A stretch of DNA of 64,000 nt. Source: Actinophytocola glycyrrhizae. Its GTDB lineage: Bacteria > Actinomycetota > Actinomycetes > Mycobacteriales > Pseudonocardiaceae. The stretch covers positions 1-64,000 of the forward strand of contig NZ_JBHSIS010000024.1 in NCBI RefSeq assembly GCF_042653545.1. Direction: 5' to 3'. Below, piece after piece: positions 40,645 through 49,759 of this stretch (its first letter is position 1; each line of letters opens with the position of its first letter). A program made the translations under genes and the position numbers. The notes beneath the pieces are model-generated. The model ran no database searches, had not been told where the DNA came from, and saw only the letters and a program-made list of their open reading frames with translations.

Positions 40645-43600
40645 CTATGTCAGTGTTCGCGGGCGGATGGCGTTCGCCTTGTCCACCAACTCGTAGCGGT
40701 GCTCCGGGTCGCTCGCCAGACGCGCCAGCGTGCGGTAGCAGCGCTCCAGGCCGAAACGCAGGTCGCGCTCCACCAGCTTGCAGCCCAGCACCGTGTGGTT
40801 CGCGGCCGCGCCGGACGCGCCCGGCCGTCCGGCGCGGACCCACGCGTGCGCGGCCTCCAGCACCTCCGCGGACAACGCGGTACCGCGTTCGGCGTCCAGT
40901 GACAGGCGCTCCAGCCTGCGGGCCGCGTCGTGCAGGTCCTGCTCGGTCAGGCGGGACGCGTCGTCCGCGCGCGTCTTGATCTTGATGGCGGCCACCTGCG
41001 CGGCGACGTGGTGGCTCGAGGTGTCCGGCACCGCCTCCAGCACCTCGATCGCACCGGCGCGAGCGCCCTGCGCCAGGTACACCCGCGCCAGGCCGAACGC
41101 CGCGCTCACCCAGGAGCGGTCGGTGCGCCACACCAGCTCGTAGTACCGCGCGGCCTGGAAGTAGTTGCCCGCGTACTCGGCGCTGATCGCGAGCGCGAGC
41201 TTCGGCGGGACCTCACCCGGCACCGCGTCGTAGACACGGTCGAACGCGGCCGACGCCTCCGCCGGGTTGCGGGTCGCGACCGCGATGAGGCCCTGGTACC
41301 AGTCCGGACGCCAGTCGGCCGGGTCGGTGGCGAGGCGGCGCGCGGCGTCCAGCTCGCCCTGCGCGGCACGCAGATCGCCCAGTTCGAGACGGGCTCGCAC
41401 CATCCGCAGCCGCACCTCGATCGAGTCCTGCGGCGCGGACTGCAGGGAGGCCGCCATCTCCGCGGGTTCGGTCGCCGTGATGCTCGCGAGGGTGCTGGCC
41501 GCGTGGTCGTGCGTGTCGACCATGGGCAACGGCAGGATCGACGCCACCTCGAGCGGGTCCGGCGAGGGCAGCGTGCCGTGGTCGCCGACGACCATCCCGG
41601 AACCGAACGTCCGCGTCTCCAGCGCGAACACGTTCGACACGCCGGGCCGCGGCCTGCCGGTGCCGAGCGCCATCACCTCGCGCAGCACACCGGTCAGCTG
41701 GTCGGCCATCTCCTCGGCGGAGGCGAACCGCTGCAGCGGGTCGGTGTGGGTCGCGCGTTTGAGAACCCGGTGGTACGAACCGAAGAGCGCGAACAGCGGC
41801 TCCTCGTCGGGGCCGGGCAACGTGTACTTGTGGCGGGTCGTGTAACCGGCGAACTCGATCGACAGGACGGCGAGCGTGCGGCCGACCGTGTAGATGTCGC
41901 TCGCGATCGACGCGCCTTCCGACGCCAGTTCCGGCGCCGAGTAGCCGAGGGTGAAGAACAGCGGCGACTCGTAGTCGTCGGTCTGGCGGACCGCGCCGAG
42001 GTCGATCAGCTTGAGCTGCTCGCCGGACTGGATCACGTTGTCCGGCTTGAGGTCGCAGTACAGCATGTCGATGCTGTGCAGGTAGCCGATGGCGGGCAGG
42101 ATCTCCAGCCCGTACGCGATGACCTGCCCGATCGGCAGTGGTTCCGCCTTGCCGGTCTCGCGGTGGTGTTCGAGGGCGAGTTGCCGCAGCGACTGCCCGC
42201 CGACGTACTCCATCACGATGTAGCCGACCTGGTTGCCGGTCTTCGGGTCCGGGTGCTGGACGAAGTTGTAGATCCGGACGACGTTCGGGTGCTCCACCTC
42301 GGCGAGGAACCGCCGCTCGGCCACCGCCGACGCCATCGACGTCGCGTCCCCGGTGTCGATCATGCCCTTGAGCACGACCCACCGGTCGCTGACGTTGTGG
42401 TCCTTGGCGAGGTAGATCCAGCCGAGGCCGCCGTAGGCGAGGCAGCCGAGCACCTCGTACTGCCCGGCGACGAGGTCACCCTGGAACAGGCGCGGCCGGA
42501 AGTTGAAGTACGTGCCGCAGGTCGCGCACTCGCCCTCGGTCTCACCGGGCTTGCCGTCCCGCGCGCGACCGACCTCCGCACCGCAGTTGCTGCAGAACCG
42601 CTTGTTCTCGGAAACCGCCGGATCGGTGAGGACGGCCGACGCCGGGTCCTTGACGGGAACGACCGGCACCTCGACCAGCCCGGCCCCGAGCCGCCCACGT
42701 CCGGACGTGCGCGACGAGGTGCGCCGACCGGTGCTGGGGAACGACTGCGACCCGGTGTTGAGCGGGCTGTCGCCACGCGTTGGCGGCGGTGAGTCGGGAT
42801 GCTTGGGCGGCGGCTCGACGCTGTGCGTGACCGGCGACTCGTCGAGCACGCTGGTGGGCAACGGCTCGTCGGGCCCGAGCGTGGTGGCCGGCCGGACCCC
42901 GGGCTGACGCGGCGCCACGTTCGGCACGGGCACCCCCTGTGCCCACTCCATGCCGGGTCCCGGCGCGGGCCGGGCACCGGTGGGAGGCCGCGCATATCCG
43001 ATCGACGCCTGGCTGACCGACTGGTGCGCGGGCGGCACCCAGCCACCCGGCGGCGTCCCGGGTGCCCATCCGGGCGGCCCGGAGCCGGTCTGGCCCCGGC
43101 CCTGCTGTGACGTGCCCTGCTGCCCGAGCCCTGGCTGTGACCTGCCGGTCTGCGGAGGCCCCTGCTGCGAGAAGCCCTGCTGCGGCCCACCGGCGGGCCC
43201 ACGCCCCGGCTGCGAACCGGTCGGCTGCGCGAACCCGGACGGTCCGGCACCTGGCTGACCGGCAGACGGTCCGCCTGGCTGCCACGAACCAGGCTGTGAA
43301 CCGGTTGGTGGCCCGAACCCGCCACCCTGCGGCCCCGGAGCACCTGCCTGCCCGCGCCCTGGCGCGGAAGGCCCGGCCTGCCCACCACCCGGCTGCGCGG
43401 AACCCTGCTGACCGTGGCCCCCTCGGCTCCCGCCGCTTGCCGGTTGCCCTGGGTCCGCGGGCCGCGGCGAAGGACCCGTTCCCGACGGCGGCTGCGAACT
43501 ACTCGCCTGCCCGGCACCCGAAGGTTGCGAGCCACCCTGCTGCTCGAAACCCGCTTGCCCGGCGGCCGAGGACGGCGCACCTCCCGGATGACCGGTGCCC

Positions 43601-44001
43601 GCCGGTGAACTGCCCGGTTGGGAAGGGTTCGGCTGCCAGGGGCCTGCCTCGCCTGTGTCTGCCGGTACGGCCGCACCGCCGCCGGTTCCGGCTTGCGGCC
43701 GGTTCGGCTGCGAGCCTGCCGGGCCTGGCTGGGGTGGGCGCTGGGTCGGCGACGGTGGGTCCTCGTCCGGTTTGCGGTGGGCGCCGCGGGCGCGTGGGGA
43801 CTCGCCGTCGAGGGTGTCCGGGGACGCGAACCAGCCAGTGCCGTTCTCGCCGTGCGGGAGGCTGGCGGCACGATCTTCTGCCTCGCGGCGCAGGCGGGCC
43901 GCCGCCTGTTCCGCGGTTTCGGCGACCGCGATGCCGCACACCTGGCAGTTGCCGTTCACCACCTCGCCCTGGCAACCGGGGCGGGGACACGAGTGCGTCA
44001 T
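40645..44001 (-). CDS. pknG: Serine/threonine protein kinase PknG
   Basis: 1118 residues, against about 750 in mycobacteria. Order: N-terminal zinc ribbon (Cys5, Cys10, Cys19, Cys22), a Gly/Pro/Gln/Ser-rich disordered region of about 360 residues (80-440), a rubredoxin-like CSNC...CATC (468-498), a kinase domain (about 505-770, YCDLKPDN near 647), then TPR repeats to the end. In actinobacteria PknG phosphorylates GarA/OdhI to control 2-oxoglutarate metabolism in response to amino acids. GlnX and GlnH, its membrane sensor and ligand protein, are encoded just upstream in the same operon. AGGGGG lies 7 nt before the ATG; TTG and GTG codons directly upstream are alternatives. Confidence 0.95.
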   Translation of the reverse strand: MTHSCPRPGCQGEVVNGNCQVCGIAVAETAEQAAARLRREAEDRAASLPHGENGTGWFASPDTLDGESPRARGAHRKPDEDPPSPTQRPPQPGPAGSQPNRPQAGTGGGAAVPADTGEAGPWQPNPSQPGSSPAGTGHPGGAPSSAAGQAGFEQQGGSQPSGAGQASSSQPPSGTGPSPRPADPGQPASGGSRGGHGQQGSAQPGGGQAGPSAPGRGQAGAPGPQGGGFGPPTGSQPGSWQPGGPSAGQPGAGPSGFAQPTGSQPGRGPAGGPQQGFSQQGPPQTGRSQPGLGQQGTSQQGRGQTGSGPPGWAPGTPPGGWVPPAHQSVSQASIGYARPPTGARPAPGPGMEWAQGVPVPNVAPRQPGVRPATTLGPDEPLPTSVLDESPVTHSVEPPPKHPDSPPPTRGDSPLNTGSQSFPSTGRRTSSRTSGRGRLGAGLVEVPVVPVKDPASAVLTDPAVSENKRFCSNCGAEVGRARDGKPGETEGECATCGTYFNFRPRLFQGDLVAGQYEVLGCLAYGGLGWIYLAKDHNVSDRWVVLKGMIDTGDATSMASAVAERRFLAEVEHPNVVRIYNFVQHPDPKTGNQVGYIVMEYVGGQSLRQLALEHHRETGKAEPLPIGQVIAYGLEILPAIGYLHSIDMLYCDLKPDNVIQSGEQLKLIDLGAVRQTDDYESPLFFTLGYSAPELASEGASIASDIYTVGRTLAVLSIEFAGYTTRHKYTLPGPDEEPLFALFGSYHRVLKRATHTDPLQRFASAEEMADQLTGVLREVMALGTGRPRPGVSNVFALETRTFGSGMVVGDHGTLPSPDPLEVASILPLPMVDTHDHAASTLASITATEPAEMAASLQSAPQDSIEVRLRMVRARLELGDLRAAQGELDAARRLATDPADWRPDWYQGLIAVATRNPAEASAAFDRVYDAVPGEVPPKLALAISAEYAGNYFQAARYYELVWRTDRSWVSAAFGLARVYLAQGARAGAIEVLEAVPDTSSHHVAAQVAAIKIKTRADDASRLTEQDLHDAARRLERLSLDAERGTALSAEVLEAAHAWVRAGRPGASGAAANHTVLGCKLVERDLRFGLERCYRTLARLASDPEHRYELVDKANAIRPRTLT

Positions 44002-44011
44002 CACCAACCCC

Positions 44012-44998
44012 CTAGTCCTGGTACACCGGCGTCGGCGGCGCTGGGCGCTGCTCGCCTGTCTGACCCAGCCACCTGTTGTAGATCTCCGCCCACGTGCCCT
44101 CGGCGATGATCTTGGTCAGCACCCCGTTGACGTAGCGGACCATGTCCACGTTCGCCTTCGGGATGCCGATGCCGTACGGCTCCTCGGTGAACCTCGGGCC
44201 CGCCAGCTTCACGTTCGGGTCCTGCGCGACCATGCCGGCGAGGATCGTGTCGTCGGTCGACACCGCCTCGACCTGGCCCTGCTGCAGCATGATGAGGCAG
44301 TCCGACCAGTTGTCCACCTGCACCGGGATCAGCTTGGCCGGGTGGGCCGCGATGGTCTTGATGGACGTGGACCCCTTGGCCGCGCACACCTTCTTCCCGC
44401 CGAGCTGGTCGAGGGTCGTGACCTTCGACGTGCGGTCGACGAGCAGGCGCTGGCCCGCCATGTAGTAGATGGCGGAGAAGTTGATGTCCTTCCACCGGTC
44501 GCAGGTGGCGGTCATGGTGCGGACGACCACGTCGACGTCACCGTCCTGCAGTGCCTTGATGCGGCCCGCGGAGGTGACGACCTTGAACTGCACCTTGCCC
44601 GCGTCGCCGAAGACGGCCTTCGCGATCTCGCGGACGATGTCGATGTCGAAGCCCTCGAGCGCGTTCGTCGTCGGGTTGCGGAAACCGAAGAGGAACGTGT
44701 TCTGGTCGACGCCCGCGATGAGCTGGCCGCGGTCCTGGATCGCCCTCATCGTCGTGCCCGCGGGCATCAGACCCGCCGGCGGCAGGTCCCCCTGCGGCCG
44801 GAAGCTCGCCGTGGGGTCGCAGTCGGGGGCCGGTGCGGACGACCCGGACGACGCGGGCGGGTTCTCCTCGGCGCCGACCGGGGTCGGCCGGTCGACGGAG
44901 GTGACGTTGGCGAGGTCGACCGGCCGGCCGGTGCCCGCGCACGCGCTCACGGCGAGCAGCAGCACCACGAAGACGAGGTTCGCTCGTACAGCCCTCAC
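44012..44998 (-). CDS. glnH: Glutamate/aspartate-binding lipoprotein GlnH
   Basis: 328 residues. The lipoprotein signal has Cys20 in AVSAC. A type-2 solute-binding domain follows (GVDQNTFLFGFRNPTTNALEGFDIDIV, CAAKGSTSIKTI). In mycobacteria GlnH binds Asp or Glu and signals through GlnX to PknG. Its GTG overlaps the glnX stop as GTGA, and pknG follows 10 nt later. Confidence 0.93.
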   Translation of the reverse strand: MRAVRANLVFVVLLLAVSACAGTGRPVDLANVTSVDRPTPVGAEENPPASSGSSAPAPDCDPTASFRPQGDLPPAGLMPAGTTMRAIQDRGQLIAGVDQNTFLFGFRNPTTNALEGFDIDIVREIAKAVFGDAGKVQFKVVTSAGRIKALQDGDVDVVVRTMTATCDRWKDINFSAIYYMAGQRLLVDRTSKVTTLDQLGGKKVCAAKGSTSIKTIAAHPAKLIPVQVDNWSDCLIMLQQGQVEAVSTDDTILAGMVAQDPNVKLAGPRFTEEPYGIGIPKANVDMVRYVNGVLTKIIAEGTWAEIYNRWLGQTGEQRPAPPTPVYQD

Positions 44999-46356
44999 CG
45001 GTACTCCTGCAGTCGGTCCCTGATGCCCATTGTCACCCCTGCTGCCGCGACCAGGCCCAGCACCGCGATTCCCGGCGCGAGCCCGGTCATCACGTTGCTC
45101 GCCGCGCTGGTCTCCTCGGCGAAATGCTGCCTGCCGTTGCGCAGCGCCTTCATCAGGTTGTCGTCGAGCTGGTTGAACATGGTGGCGGCGCTGGTCTTGG
45201 CCGCTGTGCTGATCGCGAGCGACACCGCCTCCTGGTAGGAGCCGCCGTCGTCGAGCTCACGGACCCGCTGGTGGGCGGCGAGCCAGTCGTCGGCGTTCTT
45301 CTGCGCGGCGTCGACCAGGTTCTGTGTCTCCTGGTCCTCGGCAAGACCCCTGGCCCGGTTCAGCAGGTTCCCGTCGCCCTCGCCGCTCAGCTCCTCCGCC
45401 AGCTTCGTGAACTCCTCCTCGTACTCGCCGCCGTCGCCGCGCGCGACCAGCGTCAGGGTCTCGTTCGCACGCATCTTCAGCGCCACGATCCTGGCCTGCA
45501 CGATCACCTCGACCTGCTCGCTGCCGTGGTCGTGCCCCGCGGACACCCGCGAGGACTCGATCAGCAGCGCGACCGTGCCCCAGACGAGCCCGACGACCAC
45601 CGCCCCGGTCGCGACCACGAGGCCGACGTTGAGCAGCCGGTTGGTGCGCCGGGTCACGTAGCGCTGCGCGGCGATCAGCGCCCCGAGCAGCACGACGACC
45701 AGCGCGAGGGAGAACCACGGCACCGAGCTCGCGGCTTCCTGCTCGGCGGAGAGCCGGTCGAAGTCGATCTCGTACAGCCGCTGCGCGGCGGGCAGCAGCT
45801 CCGCGCGCATCAGGCCGGACGCCTCCCGCAGGTACGCCGCACCCGCCGGGAAACCCTGCCGGTTGTAGGCGCGGGCCGTCTCGACCAGTCCGGTGTAGAC
45901 GGGCAGCTGCTGGGACAGGACGTTGACCTGCTCCTCAGCCCCCGGTACGCCACTGACGTCCGCGGACGCCTTCGCGAGGTTCGCACCAGCGGTCGCGATG
46001 TCCAGGTCGTACCGGTCGCGCATCTCGGCCGGCATGGCGCCGCCAGCGAGGAAGGCGCTGGCCGCGGTCGCGTCGGCGTCGGACAGCGACCGGTAGATCT
46101 GCTGCGACGCGGCGGCGACCGGCTCGCGGTGCGAGATCAGGTTGTCGATCGTGTTCTGCTTCCGTTGCATCGCGACCGCACCGAAGGCACCGGTCAGCAC
46201 CGAGAGCAGCACGAGACTCACGCCGATCAGGAACAACCTGCCCGGCGTGCGGGACGCGGACTTGCGGACGCTGCGGACGGCGGTCGCGGGCAGGCTGAGG
46301 ACCCGGCGGGCACCCGGCGCCGTCGGCCCCTCACCGACCGGAGGAGCGGTCACCAT
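44995..46356 (-). CDS. glnX: Membrane sensor GlnX
   Basis: 453 residues. A first span is near 40-60, a helical extracytoplasmic domain follows, two spans lie near 213-235 and 245-270, a second helical domain (275-410) and a final span near 425-445. Family knowledge: GlnX links amino-acid-bound GlnH to cytoplasmic PknG. First gene of the operon; a 229-bp gap upstream holds no gene. Confidence 0.9.
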   Translation of the reverse strand: MVTAPPVGEGPTAPGARRVLSLPATAVRSVRKSASRTPGRLFLIGVSLVLLSVLTGAFGAVAMQRKQNTIDNLISHREPVAAASQQIYRSLSDADATAASAFLAGGAMPAEMRDRYDLDIATAGANLAKASADVSGVPGAEEQVNVLSQQLPVYTGLVETARAYNRQGFPAGAAYLREASGLMRAELLPAAQRLYEIDFDRLSAEQEAASSVPWFSLALVVVLLGALIAAQRYVTRRTNRLLNVGLVVATGAVVVGLVWGTVALLIESSRVSAGHDHGSEQVEVIVQARIVALKMRANETLTLVARGDGGEYEEEFTKLAEELSGEGDGNLLNRARGLAEDQETQNLVDAAQKNADDWLAAHQRVRELDDGGSYQEAVSLAISTAAKTSAATMFNQLDDNLMKALRNGRQHFAEETSAASNVMTGLAPGIAVLGLVAAAGVTMGIRDRLQEYR

Positions 46357-46585
46357 CGGTGATCCACGGGACCACTCATGATGTCCATGCCCCCCTCGCG
46401 CTCACCATGCCGTGATGTGCAGATGAACTTAGTCCAGCGACTACCTGCGCTGCCACCGAAACGGTGACGCCGGTGGCCCTTGTGTGGTGACAGCAAGTGA
46501 GTGCGCACGGTCCGTGACGAAACATCGCCCGGATGTGCGCTAGCCGCGTACCGAAGACGTCTGCGAATCTCGAAAGGAGGTGGTC

Positions 46586-47203
46586 ATGGACTGGCTGCGG
46601 GACTCGCTGGGCTGGGTCGCCACCGCGGCGTTCGTCGCGGTGGCGAGCTACTGCGTCGCCCGCCTGGTCGCCGCGGCACGGACGCCGAAGACGTATCCCG
46701 GCTGCCACCGCGCGGTGGACGTGGCGCACGTGCTGATGGCGGTGGGCATGGCCGCCATGGTGTCGCCGGCCGGCGGGCCGCTGCCGATGGCCGCGTGGCA
46801 GACCGTGTTCCTGCTGATGACCGTCTGGTTCACCGGCTCCTGGTGGCGTTCCAGGGGCACCACGCGTGCCGGGTGGCACGGCGGCTGGCACGGCAACGGC
46901 CTGCACCACGCGCTCGCCGCGGCCGCGATGCTCTACATGCTGACCGCGATGCCACACGGCGGGCACACCGGAGCGCCCTGGCTGTCCGGCGGGCTCGACG
47001 GGATGGCGGGCATGGCGCTCCCGGTGGTCGGCTGGCCGCTGGCCGCGTACTTCCTCGCATCGGCGGTCGTGCTCGTGCGGTGGCGGTCGCCCGCCGGACC
47101 CGCCGGCCTGCCCGCCCTGCTCACCGCGCCCGCGGCGATGACCGCGTGCCAGACCACGATGGCCGCCGGCACCGGCGCCATGCTGGTCGCGATGCTGGCA
47201 TGA
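46586..47203 (+). CDS. DUF5134 integral membrane protein
   Basis: 205 residues, five or six spans. The His/Met-rich HALAAAAMLYMLTAMPHGGH and MALPVVGWPLAAYFLAS segments are typical of DUF5134. The many His and Met could bind metal, but no function is established. AAAGGAGG lies 5 nt before the chosen ATG. Confidence 0.8.
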   Translation: MDWLRDSLGWVATAAFVAVASYCVARLVAAARTPKTYPGCHRAVDVAHVLMAVGMAAMVSPAGGPLPMAAWQTVFLLMTVWFTGSWWRSRGTTRAGWHGGWHGNGLHHALAAAAMLYMLTAMPHGGHTGAPWLSGGLDGMAGMALPVVGWPLAAYFLASAVVLVRWRSPAGPAGLPALLTAPAAMTACQTTMAAGTGAMLVAMLA

Positions 47204-47208
47204 ACCGG

Positions 47209-47811
47209 TCAGGCGAACTTGTCGGCGACCTTCCTGATCCACTCCTCCGACCAGGTCAGCTCCCCGGAACGAAGCGCATCGAGCACCCCGTCGACCCAGC
47301 GCTGCTCGGCCTCGCGCACGGCGATCGAGTACTCCTCGTCCAGCAGGAACAGCCGCGGCAGGTCCGGCACGGCCGCCATGGCTTTCCGGTCCTCGGCCAG
47401 CGACGCCCGCAGGTCGGCTGACCGCTGCGCCAGGCGGGCCATGGCGTCCTCCGGCCTGAGGACCATGAGCGAGGCGAGCGCGGCGGGGAACTCGGGGTAG
47501 TCCCGCGCCGGGTTCGACAGCATGTCGGCGGTCCAGTCGCGCAGGGTGTACCAGCCGTCGGGCGTGATGGCGTAGACCGTGCGCTCCGGCCTGCGCTCGT
47601 CCCGCGTGGTCTCGAGCACGGTGATGAGACCGGCCCGCTGGAGGCGGTCGATCGACTGGTAGACGCTGTTGCGCTGCGCCACGTTCGCGACCCGGTCCTT
47701 GCCGCGCTCCTTGATCACCTCGTGCATCCGGTACGGGTGCATCGGCCCCTCCGCCAGCAACGACAGCAGCACGAGCGCCAGCGGTGACCGTCGATGAGTA
47801 CTCCTCGCCAC
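47209..47811 (-). CDS. PadR-family transcriptional regulator
   Basis: 200 residues from a GTG start. N-terminal winged helix (about 8-85): LALVLLSLLAEGPMHPYRMHEVI, SVYQSIDRLQRAGLI and a wing ending RTVYAITPDGW. A C-terminal helical dimerisation domain follows. It is divergent from the FAD monooxygenase with a perfect palindrome between, so it probably represses that gene until a ligand binds. Confidence 0.9.
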   Translation of the reverse strand: MARSTHRRSPLALVLLSLLAEGPMHPYRMHEVIKERGKDRVANVAQRNSVYQSIDRLQRAGLITVLETTRDERRPERTVYAITPDGWYTLRDWTADMLSNPARDYPEFPAALASLMVLRPEDAMARLAQRSADLRASLAEDRKAMAAVPDLPRLFLLDEEYSIAVREAEQRWVDGVLDALRSGELTWSEEWIRKVADKFA

Positions 47812-47829
47812 CCGCAGACCGTACCGCGA

Positions 47830-47869
47830 TTGACGTCTTAGTCATTTTATGTATAGTCATGACATGACT
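47830..47869 (+). promoter_or_regulatory. Monooxygenase promoter with overlapping PadR operator
   Basis: TTGACG (47830-47835), a 16-nt spacer and TATAGT (47852-47857) form a good promoter. The perfect palindrome AGTCATG-A-CATGACT (47855-47869) overlaps the -10 box and the ATG at 47864. Repressor binding there would block transcription start. Confidence 0.65.
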
Positions 47870-49039
47870 GTAGCACTCATCGCGGGCGGCGGCATCGCCG
47901 GACCGGTCACGGCCATGGCACTGCGGAAGGCGGGTATCGAAGCGACCGTGTACGAGGCGTACGACCGGGCCGCGGACGGCGTCGGCGCGTTCCTGACGCT
48001 CGCGACCAACGGCCTCGCCGCGCTGCGCACGCTCGACCTGCACACGCTTGTGCGCGAACGGGGCTTCGACACCCCGTCCATGACCATCGGCATGGGCGGG
48101 AAACCGTTCGCGGCCTTCGAGTTCGGCGAACCGCTGCCCGACGGCACGGTCACGCAGACGGTCGCCAGAGCCGCGGTCTACACCGCGTTACGCGACGAGG
48201 CCGTGCGCCGCGGCGTGCGGATCGAGTACGGCAGGCGGCTGACGTCCGCGTCGTCCACTCCGGACGGCGTCACGGCCACGTTCTCCGACGGCACCACCGC
48301 ACGCGGTGACCTGCTGGTCGGCGCGGACGGGCTGCGTTCGACGACCCGCTCGATCCTCGACCCGGACGCGCCACCACCACGATACGTACCGCTGCTCAAC
48401 GCGGGCGGGTACGCGCGCGGGCTCGACCTCGGCGCCGAACCCGGCCGGATGCACATGGTGTTCGGGCGCAAGTGCTTCTACGCGTACGTGGTCCACCCCT
48501 CCGGTGACGTGTGGTGGTTCGCCAACCCGCGCCAGCCACGCGAGCTGTCCCGCGAGGAGCTGGCGCGCGTGCCGTGGCGGGAGAAGCTGCTGGGGCTGTT
48601 CACCCGGGAGGACGGCCCGGCGGTGGACCTGATCAACGCGACGGAGGAGATCTTCGCGGGCTGGAACACCTACGACTTCCCGAAGGTGCCGAGGTGGCAC
48701 CGCGACCGGATGGTGATCATCGGCGACGCGGCGCACGCGACGTCCCCCGCGTCGGGACAGGGCGCGTCGATGGCGATCGAGGACGCGGTGACGCTCGCGA
48801 AGTGCCTGCGGGACATCGAGGACGTGCGTGGCGCGTTCGCCCGGTACGAGTCGTTGCGGCGGGAACGCGTCGAACGTGTTGTGAAGCAGGGGAAACGCAA
48901 TGGTGACGGCAAGTCGCTCGGGCCCGTGATGCGGCACGTGCTGCCGTTGGTGCTCAAGATGGCCAAGCCGGGCGCGGCCGGGACGCGGTGGCTGTACGGG
49001 CATCGGATCCGGTGGTCGGAGCCGGTGGGGACTGGTTGA
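47864..49039 (+). CDS. FAD-dependent monooxygenase
   Basis: 391 residues. The FAD motif GGGIAGPVTAMALRKAG is near 8-24 and GDAAHATSPASGQGASMAIEDA near 287-308, as in UbiH/PHBH-like aromatic hydroxylases. It hydroxylates a small molecule, perhaps an antibiotic or aromatic compound; the substrate is probably also the PadR ligand. The start at 47864 is 6 nt after the -10 box, a leaderless layout; a frame ATG at 47849 would lie upstream of that box. Confidence 0.88.
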   Translation: MTVALIAGGGIAGPVTAMALRKAGIEATVYEAYDRAADGVGAFLTLATNGLAALRTLDLHTLVRERGFDTPSMTIGMGGKPFAAFEFGEPLPDGTVTQTVARAAVYTALRDEAVRRGVRIEYGRRLTSASSTPDGVTATFSDGTTARGDLLVGADGLRSTTRSILDPDAPPPRYVPLLNAGGYARGLDLGAEPGRMHMVFGRKCFYAYVVHPSGDVWWFANPRQPRELSREELARVPWREKLLGLFTREDGPAVDLINATEEIFAGWNTYDFPKVPRWHRDRMVIIGDAAHATSPASGQGASMAIEDAVTLAKCLRDIEDVRGAFARYESLRRERVERVVKQGKRNGDGKSLGPVMRHVLPLVLKMAKPGAAGTRWLYGHRIRWSEPVGTG

Positions 49040-49090
49040 GCGGATGTACGCGCTCCAGGGAAGGACGCTTTCGGGGACCGGCCGGCCGAG

Positions 49091-49759
49091 CTACTCCGCC
49101 CAGCCGGGCCGGACCAGGCCCGACTCGTACGCCAGCACCACCAGCTGCGCCCGGTCCCTCGCCGCGAGCTTGATCATCGCGCGGGAGACGTGGGTCTTGG
49201 CCGTTGCCGGGCTGACCACAAGGCGGGCGGCGATCTCGTCGTTGGTCAGGCCCGCGCCGACCAGCGCGACCACCTCGCGCTCGCGGTCGGTCAGCACATC
49301 GAGTGCCGCCGGGGACTGGACCTTCTTCGCCTTGCTCGCGAACTCGCCGATCAGGCGGCGGGTGACGCTCGGCGACAGCAGCGCGTCCCCGGCCGCGACC
49401 ACTTTGACCGCGTGCACCAGCTCCTCCGGTTCGGTGTCCTTCACGAGGAAGCCGCTGGCTCCCACGCGGATGGCCTCGAAGACGTACTCGTCCTCCTCGA
49501 ACGTGGTGAGAACGAGGATGCGCACGTCGGCCAGCGCCGGGTCGCGGGAGATCACCCTGGTGGCTTCGAGTCCGTCCGTGCCCGGCATGCGGATGTCCAT
49601 CAGGATCACGTCCGGCCTGTGCTCACGGGCGAGCCTGACCGCCTCGTCGCCGTCCGCCGCCTCCGCGACGACCGTGACGTCCTCCTGTGCGTCCAACAGC
49701 GCACGGAACCCCGCCCGTACCAGTGCCTGGTCATCAGCCAGCGCCACCCGGATCGTCAC
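49091..49759 (-). CDS. NarL/LuxR-family response regulator
   Basis: 222 residues. DD at 9-10, phospho-acceptor Asp55 in ILMDIRMPG, Lys in LVKDTEPEEL, and LuxR helix-turn-helix with LTDREREVVALVGAGLTNDEIAARLVVSPATAKTHV. The GTG start overlaps the kinase stop as GTGA. Targets unknown. Confidence 0.92.
   Translation of the reverse strand: MTIRVALADDQALVRAGFRALLDAQEDVTVVAEAADGDEAVRLAREHRPDVILMDIRMPGTDGLEATRVISRDPALADVRILVLTTFEEDEYVFEAIRVGASGFLVKDTEPEELVHAVKVVAAGDALLSPSVTRRLIGEFASKAKKVQSPAALDVLTDREREVVALVGAGLTNDEIAARLVVSPATAKTHVSRAMIKLAARDRAQLVVLAYESGLVRPGWAE

Noticed and set aside
40930..42792. 620-codon plus-strand frame opposite pknG
   Set aside because: Shadow frame; the minus strand has the full kinase domain.
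49056..49080. AAGGACGCTTTCGGGG, similar to the gene-end palindromes
   Set aside because: No second arm of matching length, so not counted as a family member.
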